DNA from: Faecalicatena fissicatena
GTDB lineage: Bacteria; Bacillota; Clostridia; Lachnospirales; Lachnospiraceae
Length of the DNA stretch: 64,000 nucleotides
NCBI GenBank assembly: GCA_001028025.1
Contig: LDAQ01000029.1
Coordinates: 4,812-68,811 of the forward strand
Direction: 5' to 3'
The first letter of the stretch is position 1. Each line of letters begins with the position of its first letter. The translations under genes were made by a program, and so were the position numbers. The notes beneath the pieces are model-generated. The model had not been told where the DNA came from and made no database searches. It was given only the letters and a program-made list of their open reading frames with translations. This document shows, piece by piece, positions 34,804 to 43,107 of this stretch.

Positions 34804-35826
34804 ATGAATAAATTTTTTAAAAAGATGGTAAAGCAGACAGAATTCTATGTATTTTTGATTATCGTAGTTCTGTCACTTGTAATACAGGCGAGATCCGGAT
34901 TGTTTTTCGCCAATAACAATATTGTAGACCTGCTCCGTTCCATGATAGTTCCGTCAATCTATGCGATCTGTGCACTGCTGGCTTTTGTCAGCACGGGACC
35001 GGATGTATCCTTCCCGCTGATTGCGGCGCTGAGCAGTTATCTGGCTCTGATCGTTACCAACAAAATGGGGCTGGATGGCGCACCATGGATTATTACATTT
35101 ATCATAGGCATCCTCTTTGGATGTATCATGGGTGCACTGAACGGAATCATTATTGTAAGATATAAGTTTCCAAGTTTGATCGTAACACTGGGAACCAGCT
35201 CCATATTCAGCGGAATTCTGCTGGGGGCATTTGAGGCGGAGAGAATGGATCTCCCGGCAAACCTCGCGGCATTTGGCAAGGCATCTCTTATTACAGTAAA
35301 GAATGCAAAGACCGGGCTTGGTTCTACGCTGCCCATGACATTTGCGATTATGATTGTAATTTACATCATTGCGTATCTGGTGCTGAACAAAACGGTCGTT
35401 GGACGTGGTGTGTATGCAATCGGAGGCGATGAGATATCTGCTGAGAGAGCGGGCTTTAATGTAAAGGGAATCCGTTTTGGAATCTTTGTTGTAAACGGCG
35501 GTATTGCTGCTGTAGCAGGGCTCTGTTATGCGGTAATGTCCATGAGATACCTGCCTACGGAGTATGCGGGCGGTGAGATGATTGTTATCGCAGCCATTAT
35601 CCTGGGAGGTACCAGAATGACCGGAGGTATCGGTACTTTAAAGGGATGCCTGCTCGGAACACTGCTTCTGACCATGGTATCCAACAGTCTGATACTTCTT
35701 GGAATCTCAGTTTACTGGCAGAAAGTATTTATTGGAGCCATCATTATTATTGGTACGGCAATCTCTGCGATCCAGAGCCATGCGGGTGCCAAGGTAAAGA
35801 CCAGGTTAAAGAAGGAGGCGGCATAA
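34804..35826 (+). CDS. Sugar ABC transporter permease (RbsC type), first
   Basis: A 340-residue membrane subunit with about nine hydrophobic segments and the family pattern GVYAIGGDEISAERAGFNV, GIAAVAGLCYAVM and AAIILGGTRMTGGIGTLKG. ATG 34804 is placed correctly after AAGGGGTGA, so the GTG at 34798 is less likely. The stop is one base from the next permease start. Two different RbsC-type permeases imply a heterodimeric channel. Confidence 0.93.
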   Translation: MNKFFKKMVKQTEFYVFLIIVVLSLVIQARSGLFFANNNIVDLLRSMIVPSIYAICALLAFVSTGPDVSFPLIAALSSYLALIVTNKMGLDGAPWIITFIIGILFGCIMGALNGIIIVRYKFPSLIVTLGTSSIFSGILLGAFEAERMDLPANLAAFGKASLITVKNAKTGLGSTLPMTFAIMIVIYIIAYLVLNKTVVGRGVYAIGGDEISAERAGFNVKGIRFGIFVVNGGIAAVAGLCYAVMSMRYLPTEYAGGEMIVIAAIILGGTRMTGGIGTLKGCLLGTLLLTMVSNSLILLGISVYWQKVFIGAIIIIGTAISAIQSHAGAKVKTRLKKEAA

Positions 35827-35827
35827 T

Positions 35828-36790
35828 ATGAAAAAAATGGACAGTAACATCAAACGTTTGTTAATAATACTTGTTGCTTTCATCGTGATAGCCTGTGTTA
35901 CAAAGCCAAATGAGTTTATTAAAATAGGGAACTTCCAGACAATGGCTAAACAGCTCTCCGAGTATGGGCTGATGGCAATCGGTGTCGGAATCTGTATGAT
36001 ATCCGGCGGAATCGACCTGTCTACCGTATATATTGCAAATCTCTGCGGTATTCTGGCCGGGCTGATGATGCAGGGGAACGGAAGTATTGCAGTGGCAATT
36101 CTCGTTGCACTGATCGTCGGAATGATCTGCGGTGCGTTCAATGGATTCCTTGTATCTTATCTCAAGATACCGGCAATGCTGGCTACGCTGGGTACTTACC
36201 AGCTGTTTATGGGAATTGCGATCATATTCTCCGGCGGAAGTACGGTGAGTGGTATTCCGGAAGGATATACCGGCTTTGCTACAACAGCGCTGTTTGGATA
36301 TATACCACTCTCATTTGTTGTATTCCTGATTCTGATTGCGGTTGTGACATTTATCATGAGCAAGACCAAATTTGGAACAAGAGTATATCTTGTGGGAACG
36401 AATGAAAAAGCGGCCAAGTTCGCGGGTATCCACTGTAATGCCGTATTGATCCGCACTTATATGCTCTCCGGACTGGTGTCCGCAGTGGCAGGCCTTCTGA
36501 GCCTTGCAAGAATCAATTCTGCAAAAGCAGACTTTGGAAGCAGTTACACCATGCAGTGTATCTTGATCGCAGTGCTGGGCGGTGTGAATCCCAACGGCGG
36601 ATTTGGTACCATTCCTGGTATCGCGATTGCGGTAGTCATACTTCAGATGATGTCATCCTATCTGAATATGTTCCCGAGCATCAGCAACTACTACAGAGAT
36701 CTAATCTGGGGCATAGCCCTGATCGGCGTTCTGATTATTAATTTCGTCCTAGACAGGAGAAGAACTCAGAGGCTGAGTAAGATCAGCTGA
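35828..36790 (+). CDS. Sugar ABC transporter permease (RbsC type), second
   Basis: A 320-residue paralogue of the preceding permease with the same hydrophobic layout and the motifs ISGGIDLSTVYIANLCGI, YLVGTNEKAAKFAGIHC and LIAVLGGVNPNGGFGTIPG. It ends the transporter block. Two hairpins follow before the kinase gene. Confidence 0.93.
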   Translation: MKKMDSNIKRLLIILVAFIVIACVTKPNEFIKIGNFQTMAKQLSEYGLMAIGVGICMISGGIDLSTVYIANLCGILAGLMMQGNGSIAVAILVALIVGMICGAFNGFLVSYLKIPAMLATLGTYQLFMGIAIIFSGGSTVSGIPEGYTGFATTALFGYIPLSFVVFLILIAVVTFIMSKTKFGTRVYLVGTNEKAAKFAGIHCNAVLIRTYMLSGLVSAVAGLLSLARINSAKADFGSSYTMQCILIAVLGGVNPNGGFGTIPGIAIAVVILQMMSSYLNMFPSISNYYRDLIWGIALIGVLIINFVLDRRRTQRLSKIS

Positions 36791-36797
36791 TAAATTC

Positions 36798-36879
36798 GTT
36801 ACTGTTTACTGGCTTGCCTGTGAACAGTAACATAAATTCTGCGGGTGCCTCAAATGTATTTTGCAGTGAGGCCCCGCAG
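36798..36879 (+). promoter_or_regulatory. Two tandem hairpins between permease and kinase genes
   Basis: GTTACTGTT/AACAGTAAC (36798-36831) and CTGCGGG-GCCTCA / TGAGGC-CCGCAG (36839-36879). Neither has a T tract, so they look like mRNA-processing or stability structures separating transporter and enzyme parts of the operon. Confidence 0.55.
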
Positions 36880-36926
36880 TTATCAGTTAAAGGGTAACAA
36901 TAATGCGAATCGTTCAGGAGGGTGTA

Positions 36927-37880
36927 ATGGAGAAACCGAAAATATTAGTAGTGGGCAGCATGAACATGGATCTTTTTGTGGAGGGGGCGAATACCATCCC
37001 GAAATTCGGAGAGTCCATTATGTGCGGAAATTATGGCTACGCTACGGGGGGGAAAGGCTCTAATCAGGCCATCGCGGCTGCTCTTCAGGGCGCGGAAGTT
37101 ACGATGGTAGGACGTCTCGGTGAAGATACCAACGGGGAATCCCTGATAAATGAAATGAAAAAAGCCGGGGTCCATACAGAGTATATAGTGACAGACAAAG
37201 AAAAACAGACAGGACTTGCTCTGATGCTTTTGAATTCTGACGGACGCTATGTCTCTTATGTGGCGCTGGGGGCAAATGGAAATATATGTGCAGGGGATGT
37301 GAAAGCAGCGCTGGATGCCGAGACGTTCGATATGGTAATTATGCAGCTGGAAATGCCGCTGGAAACGGTATACCGTACATATGAGCTGGCAAAAGAGCGG
37401 AATATTCCCGTCTTTCTGGACGCGGGGCCGGCAATGAGCATCCCGCTTGAAAGGCTGCAGGGGCTTTATATTTTATCCCCGAATGAGGCGGAGACGGAGG
37501 CACTTACGGGAATCAATCCCGATACAGAGGAAAAGGCGGTGGAAGCTGCAAAATGGCTGTACGGCCAGGTGCATCCCCGGTATGTGGTCCTGAAACTTGG
37601 CTCCCGCGGGGCTTTGCTTTATGACGGTGAGACTGCGGAGCTGATTCCATGCTTCAAGGTAAAAGCGGTAGATTCTACTGCGGCGGGGGATACGTTTGGC
37701 GCGGCACTGGCAATCCGGCTTTGCAAAGGGGACCGTATGCAGGAGGCTATCCGTTTTGCACATGCGGCAGCAGGTATCTGTGTGTCCCGCATGGGTGCAC
37801 AGGTATCCATTCCAAAGGAAGCAGAGGTGGAAGAATTTTTAGAGAAGGAAGGCAGAACCGATGGAAAAGATACAGTATAA
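36927..37880 (+). CDS. PfkB-family sugar kinase (ribokinase-like)
   Basis: Phosphorylates the imported sugar. The 317-residue protein has the PfkB signatures GGKGSNQAIAAALQGA near residue 40 and DSTAAGDTFGAALA, with the catalytic Asp in AAGD. Overall it is closest in pattern to ribokinase, so ribose or a keto-hexose such as allulose are candidates. ATG 36927 with CAGGAGGGTG upstream. It overlaps the next SIS gene by 20 bases, so the two are translated together. Confidence 0.9.
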   Translation: MEKPKILVVGSMNMDLFVEGANTIPKFGESIMCGNYGYATGGKGSNQAIAAALQGAEVTMVGRLGEDTNGESLINEMKKAGVHTEYIVTDKEKQTGLALMLLNSDGRYVSYVALGANGNICAGDVKAALDAETFDMVIMQLEMPLETVYRTYELAKERNIPVFLDAGPAMSIPLERLQGLYILSPNEAETEALTGINPDTEEKAVEAAKWLYGQVHPRYVVLKLGSRGALLYDGETAELIPCFKVKAVDSTAAGDTFGAALAIRLCKGDRMQEAIRFAHAAAGICVSRMGAQVSIPKEAEVEEFLEKEGRTDGKDTV

Positions 37881-38427
37881 GGAAATGCATGATGTGATTA
37901 TAGATGAGTGCAGTCGGGCAATGGATGCCATAGATGCGGAGAATGTGCTCCGCTATATCGAGATGATCCAGAGCGCTGAAAAAGTATTTTTTGTCGGCGT
38001 GGGGAGGGTTCTTCTGTCATTGGAAGCAATGGCGAAAAGATATGCCCATCTCGGTATCCGGGCCGTAATTGTAGGTGAGATAACTGAGCCCGCTATTACG
38101 CCGAAGGATGTCCTGATCGTAGGCTCCGGCAGCGGGGAAACACTGTTTCCGGCCGGAATAGCGAGAAAGGCAAAAGCGGCGGGGGCAAAGGTGATTCATA
38201 TTGGAAGCAATCCGTCCAGCGGACTTCGGGATGTTGCGGATCTGTTTCTTCGGATTCCGGTGGAAAGCAGGGCTAAGATGGAAGATGAGATTCACTCCAG
38301 GCAGCCCATGACATCTCTGTTTGAACAGGCACTGCTGCTCTTTGGGGATACGACGGCCATGATGATGATTGAAGACAGAAACATTGACCTGGAGGGACTC
38401 TGGGAATATCATGCTAATCTGGAATAA
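37861..38427 (+). CDS. SIS-domain protein, 6-phospho-3-hexuloisomerase-like (second)
   Basis: A 188-residue phosphosugar isomerase-type protein. It keeps SGSGET (in GSGSGETLFPAG) and TEPAITPKDVLIV but has GVGRVLLSLEAMAKRYAHLG where typical members have G(A)GRSG, so the loop that usually carries Ser is altered. The C-terminus EYHANLE matches the other copies. It starts inside the kinase gene. Its role beside a kinase suggests the kinase product is its substrate. Confidence 0.83.
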   Translation: MEKIQYKEMHDVIIDECSRAMDAIDAENVLRYIEMIQSAEKVFFVGVGRVLLSLEAMAKRYAHLGIRAVIVGEITEPAITPKDVLIVGSGSGETLFPAGIARKAKAAGAKVIHIGSNPSSGLRDVADLFLRIPVESRAKMEDEIHSRQPMTSLFEQALLLFGDTTAMMMIEDRNIDLEGLWEYHANLE

Positions 38428-38482
38428 ACGGAAGTTGGTTGAAGCTGAGCAATAAAAATTTAAATTATAGGAGGTTCATGCA

Positions 38483-38968
38483 ATGAAAGGATTAATTAAA
38501 CAGATAGCTATTCTGGTGGAGGACGTGGATAAGGCAATGCAGAATTACTGGGACATTCTCGGAATTGGCCCATGGGATGTACGCCATTTTCGTCCGGAGA
38601 CATGCCATGATTTTTATGTGAACGGAGAACTTCAGACAGAAGGCTTTGATTTTATCTGTGCTGTCTGCTGGCATGAAGACATCGAACTGGAACTGATTCA
38701 GCCGATCGAAGGGCCGAATGTATATTGGGATACACTGAAAAGGAAAGGTTCCTGCCTGCATCATTTCAAAGTGGTCATTCCGGATGATGACGAGCTGAAG
38801 GCTTATGTGGAAGAGCTGGAAGCAAAAGGAATGAAGGTTATGCAGACAGGATGGATTGACAACGACGTACATTATTATGTAGACTCAGAGGAGGAGCTTG
38901 GATTTATACTTGAACTTGGAAACGGCGGAAAGATCGGCGAGCCGGATTACCGCTATCCGGCTCAGTAG
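38483..38968 (+). CDS. VOC-family metalloenzyme-like protein
   Basis: A 161-residue protein of the glyoxalase/vicinal-oxygen-chelate fold: two beta-alpha-beta-beta-beta modules, with IKQIAILVEDVDKAMQNYWD at the start, WHEDIELELIQP, CLHHFKVVIPD and a final LGFILELGN. It resembles methylmalonyl-CoA epimerase-like members, but no CoA pathway gene is near. The His and Glu residues in HHF and ILEL could bind a metal. AGGAGG stands before the ATG. Function in this sugar locus is unknown. Confidence 0.75.
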   Translation: MKGLIKQIAILVEDVDKAMQNYWDILGIGPWDVRHFRPETCHDFYVNGELQTEGFDFICAVCWHEDIELELIQPIEGPNVYWDTLKRKGSCLHHFKVVIPDDDELKAYVEELEAKGMKVMQTGWIDNDVHYYVDSEEELGFILELGNGGKIGEPDYRYPAQ

Positions 38969-39025
38969 AATCATTAACCAGGCCGTATCATTACCGTAAA
39001 TGAGCATTCATAAAAGGAGAAGAGC

Positions 39026-39661
39026 ATGAAATTACAATTAGCACTGGATGATTTGACAATGGATGAAGCACTGGAGCTGACGGCAGCGGTGCAGGAGCAT
39101 ATTGACATCATAGAGATAGGGACTCCGTTTGTTTATCAGGAGGGAATGCGTGCAGTTCAGATATTTAAGGAACGCTTTCCCGATAAAGAGGTGCTGGCGG
39201 ATATGAAAATTATGGATGCCGGATATTACGAGGCAGAAGAAGCTCTGAAAGTGGGAGCGGATTATGTGACAGTTCTGGGCGTTACCGATAACCTTACCAT
39301 TAAGGGATGCATTGAAGCGGCTGAGCATTACGGCAAAGAGATTGTAGTGGATATGATCTGCGTCCCGGATATGCCAAAACGTATACGCGAGCTGGAGGAA
39401 CTGGGTGCACATGGACTGGCGGTGCATGTGGGCACGGATCAGCAGGCCGCGGGCCGCAGGCCGATCGATGATCTGCGTGTCATGGCAGAACACTGCCGGA
39501 AATCGAAGATATCAGTAGCCGGCGGCATCAGCGCCGGTACAACTCCGGAATATGCGGCTTTGAAACCCGAAGTGCTGATTGTCGGAAGCGGAATTGCACA
39601 TGCGGCAGACCCCGCAGCAGCGGCAAAGGAAATCAAGGACAGTATGAAGGAGTGTGAGTAG
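39026..39661 (+). CDS. hxlA: 3-hexulose-6-phosphate synthase
   Basis: The orotidine-decarboxylase-superfamily enzyme HPS condenses formaldehyde with ribulose-5-P to 3-hexulose-6-P, or works in reverse to make ribulose-5-P. The 211-residue product has LALDDLTMDEAL, VLADMKIMDAGYYEAEEALK (shown in part), VTVLGV, HVGTDQQAAGR and VAGGIS, all typical of HPS. It is followed at once by a canonical hexuloisomerase, the usual RuMP pair. AAAAGGAGAAGAGC precedes the start. In gut Firmicutes the pair may serve pentose supply or formaldehyde removal. Confidence 0.88.
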   Translation: MKLQLALDDLTMDEALELTAAVQEHIDIIEIGTPFVYQEGMRAVQIFKERFPDKEVLADMKIMDAGYYEAEEALKVGADYVTVLGVTDNLTIKGCIEAAEHYGKEIVVDMICVPDMPKRIRELEELGAHGLAVHVGTDQQAAGRRPIDDLRVMAEHCRKSKISVAGGISAGTTPEYAALKPEVLIVGSGIAHAADPAAAAKEIKDSMKECE

Positions 39662-39662
39662 G

Positions 39663-40223
39663 ATGGCAGAGGCAGTAATCTTAAAAAAAATACTGGAAGA
39701 ACTGATGGAAAATGCGAAACAGATCCGTCAGGAGGAGCTGGAACAGTTTGCAGATAAGGTGCAGGATGCAAAACGAGTGTTTGTAGCAGGCGCGGGGCGT
39801 TCCGGGTTTGTGGCAAGAGCCTTTTCAAACCGTCTGATGCATCTTGGCCTGACCGTTTACTTTGTGGGAGAGCCGACGACACCGTCCATCCAGAAAGGGG
39901 ACCTGCTGATTATCGCTTCAGGTTCGGGTGAAACAGGCAGTCTGAAAGTCATGGCAGAGAAGGCGAAGAAGCAGGAAGCAATGGTGGCTGCGATCACTAT
40001 TTTCCCGCAGGCGTCTATTGGGAGCATGGCAGACGCGGTTATCCGGGTTCCGGGTGTGACACCGAAAAGCGAACTGGAGAGTACGGCCACATCTGTACAG
40101 CCGATGGGAAATGCGTTCGAGCAGACAACATGGCTGATCTGCGATAATATCATCATGATTTTGATGGAGCGTATGGGGAGGACTGAGGAAGAGATGTTCT
40201 CTCTGCATGCAAATCTGGAGTAG
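39663..40223 (+). CDS. hxlB: 6-phospho-3-hexuloisomerase
   Basis: Converts 3-hexulose-6-P to fructose-6-P. The 186-residue SIS protein is the canonical one of the three copies: GAGRSGFVARAFSNRLMHLGL, GEPTTPSIQKGDLL, ASGSGET and the end SLHANLE. ATG 39663 has AAGGAG ten bases upstream; the GTG at 39654 is too close to that site. Its start codon is one base after the synthase stop. The long palindrome E2 begins 37 nt beyond its stop codon. Confidence 0.9.
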   Translation: MAEAVILKKILEELMENAKQIRQEELEQFADKVQDAKRVFVAGAGRSGFVARAFSNRLMHLGLTVYFVGEPTTPSIQKGDLLIIASGSGETGSLKVMAEKAKKQEAMVAAITIFPQASIGSMADAVIRVPGVTPKSELESTATSVQPMGNAFEQTTWLICDNIIMILMERMGRTEEEMFSLHANLE

Positions 40224-40260
40224 GAGTTGTAAGGGGAACATTGTTTGGCTGGAGGGGACG

Positions 40261-40551
40261 CTGAGAAGCCGGGAAGCCTGACCCCTGCCGGGAGCATAGA
40301 TGCCATTTTAAAAATCCGCTCCGTTTACGTAAGAGGCTCTAAAGGAACAAACATAGAAAATGGCGGGCCAGCGGCATGCAACCCGAAATTCGATAATTTC
40401 GGGTCTTAGGCCGCTTCAGAATTTGCCGTGAGACGACAAATTCTGCTCGCCATTTTCTATGTTTGTTCCTTAAGAGCCTCTAACGTAAACTCTAGGACTT
40501 TTAAAATGGCATCTATGCTCCCGACAGGGGTCAGGCTTCCCGGCTTCTCAG
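40261..40551 (+). repeat. Long palindromic element E2 with two-hairpin cap
   Basis: A 291-bp inverted repeat. Arms 40261-40365 and 40448-40551 are about 105 nt and nearly perfect, except for a small internal loop near the middle. The cap again holds two hairpins: GCGGC...GCCGC enclosing AACCCGAAATT/AATTTCGGGT, and CAGAATTTG/CAAATTCTG. Its sequence is unlike E1, E3 and E4, but the architecture and flanking motifs (GGGGACGCTG before, GCTTGGTACATCC after) are the same. Confidence 0.9.
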
Positions 40552-40645
40552 CTTGGTACATCCGGCCGGTAGGAAATGTTCAGCTACGGGAGGGGCTCTG
40601 AGCCGTGGCAGCGTATTAATTTGCTTGGTGGAACGTGATAAACCC
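40552..40645 (+). other. Conserved tail after E2, long form
   Basis: TTGGTACATCCGGCCGGTAG begins a roughly 95-nt segment that aligns with 52643-52735 at about three-quarters identity, including GTTCAGCT, GGGAGGG, CTCTGA-CCG, CGTAT-AATT and GGAACGT. It looks like a structured RNA or a repeat end. The rest of the gap to 40845 has a CTATCCCT/AGGGATA inverted pair and no gene. Confidence 0.65.
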
Positions 40646-40845
40646 GGTAATGACTAATAGAGTATATCAGCTATGTCCTGCAAATATGGAATGAATATGT
40701 ATATTGTTGTATAAGGCTATCCCTTTATTTCGCGTCCTCATTCGTTCACAAGGCTAAAACTTGTTCCCTGAGATTTGGTTAGGTACTGGCTGAGGGATAA
40801 ACAGTTAGATTTTATTAGTTTTGTATTCGGGCGGGGGATATTCAA

Positions 40846-40874
40846 TTGTGGATAACTTCCGCCTGTGTTAAACT
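40846..40874 (+). promoter_or_regulatory. Probable promoter of the small membrane protein gene
   Basis: TTGTGG at 40846-40851, 17-bp spacer, TAAACT at 40869-40874 preceded by TGT (extended -10 form), 54 bp before the start. Confidence 0.5.
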
Positions 40875-40927
40875 GAAAGTGTTAAAGTGTATTTGATGAT
40901 GGGGTTAAGGGAAGTGGAGGGATAGAG

Positions 40928-41359
40928 ATGAAGACAGTGAAAGAATTTAGAGCAGTCATTTTGGTTTTATTCGTGTATGTTATATTTGGGTGTAATCTGT
41001 GGTTGGAGAAATATGCTCTGGGGCAGCTTGAGAGAACCTATGAGGCCAGGTACAGGTATATGGCTCTGGTTTCCATGGTGGTGTTCTGGCTGCTGGCCGC
41101 CGCGGTGATTGCCCTTCTGGGCGGGATTGCCAAGAAATACTTCATGTGGGTAGAAATTGTTTTGATTGATATACCGGCGGTGCTGATGCTGTTTGCACAG
41201 ATTCTTTATTTTAAGGCACCTGTTCCGCTGCTTCCCTATGTGGTGGGGATGTATTCGGATAAGTTTATGGTTTTGGGCGCGGTTCTTGCCGGCTGTGAGG
41301 CGGTGCGGTATGTGCGGTTTTTTAGAAATGGGCGGAGTCCTTATAAACGGATTGTATAA
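40928..41359 (+). CDS. Small integral membrane protein
   Basis: A 143-residue protein with four hydrophobic segments (about 9-28, 44-66, 71-92 and 98-120) and short charged loops, ending in a basic tail RNGRSPYKRIV. No family is recognised. GTGGAGGG precedes the ATG. It lies before an XRE regulator with a similar membrane tail, and the two may be linked. Confidence 0.75.
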   Translation: MKTVKEFRAVILVLFVYVIFGCNLWLEKYALGQLERTYEARYRYMALVSMVVFWLLAAAVIALLGGIAKKYFMWVEIVLIDIPAVLMLFAQILYFKAPVPLLPYVVGMYSDKFMVLGAVLAGCEAVRYVRFFRNGRSPYKRIV

Positions 41360-41507
41360 AGAGCGCTTCTGAGATTTTTTCTGAGTAGTAAAATGCCTGG
41401 AAACTGGGCGATGCAACTCCGGGTTGCGGCGATGTAAATTCGATCTGGTAGCTCAAAATATACGGGGATGGTATATTAAAGGCAGAAAAGATAAGGAGGA
41501 GAAGCGT

Positions 41508-42056
41508 ATGACACTGGGCGAAAAGATACAGAAGCACAGGAAAGAGAAAAGCATGTCCCAGGAAGAGCTGGCGGCCCTGCTGGGCGTGTCCAGGCAGGCG
41601 GTTTCCAAATGGGAGCTGAATGATACCATACCCGATACGGAGAATGTGATACAGCTGGGGAAAATTCTGGAGGTATCTCTGGATTATCTTCTGAAACCGG
41701 AACGGGAGACGCCTGATGAGGGCGGGGACACTGTAACAGCCGGTAATGTTACGGCTGGGAGCTTTCAGGCTTATGATCCATCCGGCTCGGGGACCTGTGG
41801 AACCGGCGGGCAGACTAAAAACAGTATGTGCGGGAATGGTGACAGGGAAAATCCGGGAAGGCCGAAAAAAAGAAGATGGGGGCTCATTGGATGGGTGATA
41901 TATCTGGTGGCTTTGATTATTTTTCTTGTGGTGATGCTGGAGAAGTCTTCTTTTGCGGTAGGGGTGATGTATGGAATTAATATTACGGTTCTGGCAGTAT
42001 TTGTTTATATTGTCTGGCTTCTGATAAAAGCATTGAAGAAGTATATACAAAAGTAA
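41508..42056 (+). CDS. XRE-family regulator with C-terminal membrane segments
   Basis: A 182-residue protein with an N-terminal XRE helix-turn-helix (LGEKIQKHRKEKSMSQEELA, then GVSRQAVSKWELNDTIPDTENV), a glycine/threonine-rich linker and two hydrophobic helices near residues 125-175. This membrane-anchored XRE form is common in Clostridia and Lactobacillales. ATG 41508 has AAGGAGGAGAAG upstream; an earlier frame start at 41424 is not supported. Confidence 0.88.
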   Translation: MTLGEKIQKHRKEKSMSQEELAALLGVSRQAVSKWELNDTIPDTENVIQLGKILEVSLDYLLKPERETPDEGGDTVTAGNVTAGSFQAYDPSGSGTCGTGGQTKNSMCGNGDRENPGRPKKRRWGLIGWVIYLVALIIFLVVMLEKSSFAVGVMYGINITVLAVFVYIVWLLIKALKKYIQK

Positions 42057-42129
42057 AGAGAATAATTATAATAGAAGTGCCGGGGCAGTGATATTGCCGC
42101 CGGTACTTTGACTTGAGAGGAGTATTGGA

Positions 42130-43086
42130 ATGAAAAAAATTGTGATACCCAATACAGAACTGGAATTATCCCCCATGGGGATGGGGTGTGTGAATGCCGG
42201 TCTGAAGTGGGATGGGAAGGATGCAGATTACTTGTTTGATGCCTTTCTGGACATGGGCGGTAATCTCTTTGACACTGCGCGAGTGTATTCCGACTGGGTT
42301 TTGCCGGAATCAGGGCGCAGCGAGCGGGTTCTGGGGGACTGGCTGGAACGGAGCGGCAAGAGGAGCAGGATCGTGCTGATCACCAAGGGGGGACATCCTG
42401 ATATGACCTGTCCCAAACCGGATCTTCATAAAAACCGGATGCAAAAGGAGGATATGCGGCAGGATGTAGATTTGTCTCTGCGGGCGCTGCGCACGGATTA
42501 TATAGACCTGTATTTTTATCACCGGGATGATGAGTCCATACCGGTGGAAGAACTGATTGAGACGATGGAGACATTTGTAAAGGAAGGAAAGATCCGCTAT
42601 TACTGCTGTTCGAACTGGAATACGGGCAGAATGCGCTCAGCAGACGAGTACTGCAGGAAACAGGGATACCGGGGGTTTGCGGCGAACCAGGCACTCTTCA
42701 ATCTGGGTTCCCGATATATGAAGCCTCTGGAGGACGACACCATGCGGTATATCGATGAGGAGATGCAGAGGTATCATAAGGAGAATCCGGCGAATCTGGC
42801 TATGCCGTATATGGGGATCTGCGGTGGTTTCTTCCATAATTTTATAGAAAAAGGGGAAGATTCAGTGGCGGATTCCCCATACTATACACCTGAAAATATC
42901 AGACTGGCTGGAAAAGTGAAAATGGCGATGGAAAAGTATCAGGCAACTGTGACACAGGCAGTTCTGGGATTCTATACATGCCAGGATTTTCAGTGTCTTC
43001 CGCTGTATGGTCCGCGCAATGCTGAGAATTTGAAGGAAGCAATGGACAGTTTTGAGATTCCTTTTGAAAAAGCAGATTTTAAATAA
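42130..43086 (+). CDS. Aldo/keto reductase
   Basis: NAD(P)H-dependent oxidoreductase acting on carbonyls. The 318-residue TIM barrel has the AKR tetrad: Asp in NLFDTA, Tyr in RVYSDW, Lys in LITKGGHP and His in FYHRDD, followed by YCCSNW. The C-terminal part ends in QAVLGFYTCQDF where classical AKRs have a cofactor loop. It stands 21 bases before an iron alcohol dehydrogenase gene, so the two probably process the same aldehyde or sugar. Substrate unknown. Confidence 0.9.
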   Translation: MKKIVIPNTELELSPMGMGCVNAGLKWDGKDADYLFDAFLDMGGNLFDTARVYSDWVLPESGRSERVLGDWLERSGKRSRIVLITKGGHPDMTCPKPDLHKNRMQKEDMRQDVDLSLRALRTDYIDLYFYHRDDESIPVEELIETMETFVKEGKIRYYCCSNWNTGRMRSADEYCRKQGYRGFAANQALFNLGSRYMKPLEDDTMRYIDEEMQRYHKENPANLAMPYMGICGGFFHNFIEKGEDSVADSPYYTPENIRLAGKVKMAMEKYQATVTQAVLGFYTCQDFQCLPLYGPRNAENLKEAMDSFEIPFEKADFK

Positions 43087-43107
43087 GAAAGATGAAGGAG
43101 AGTTATT

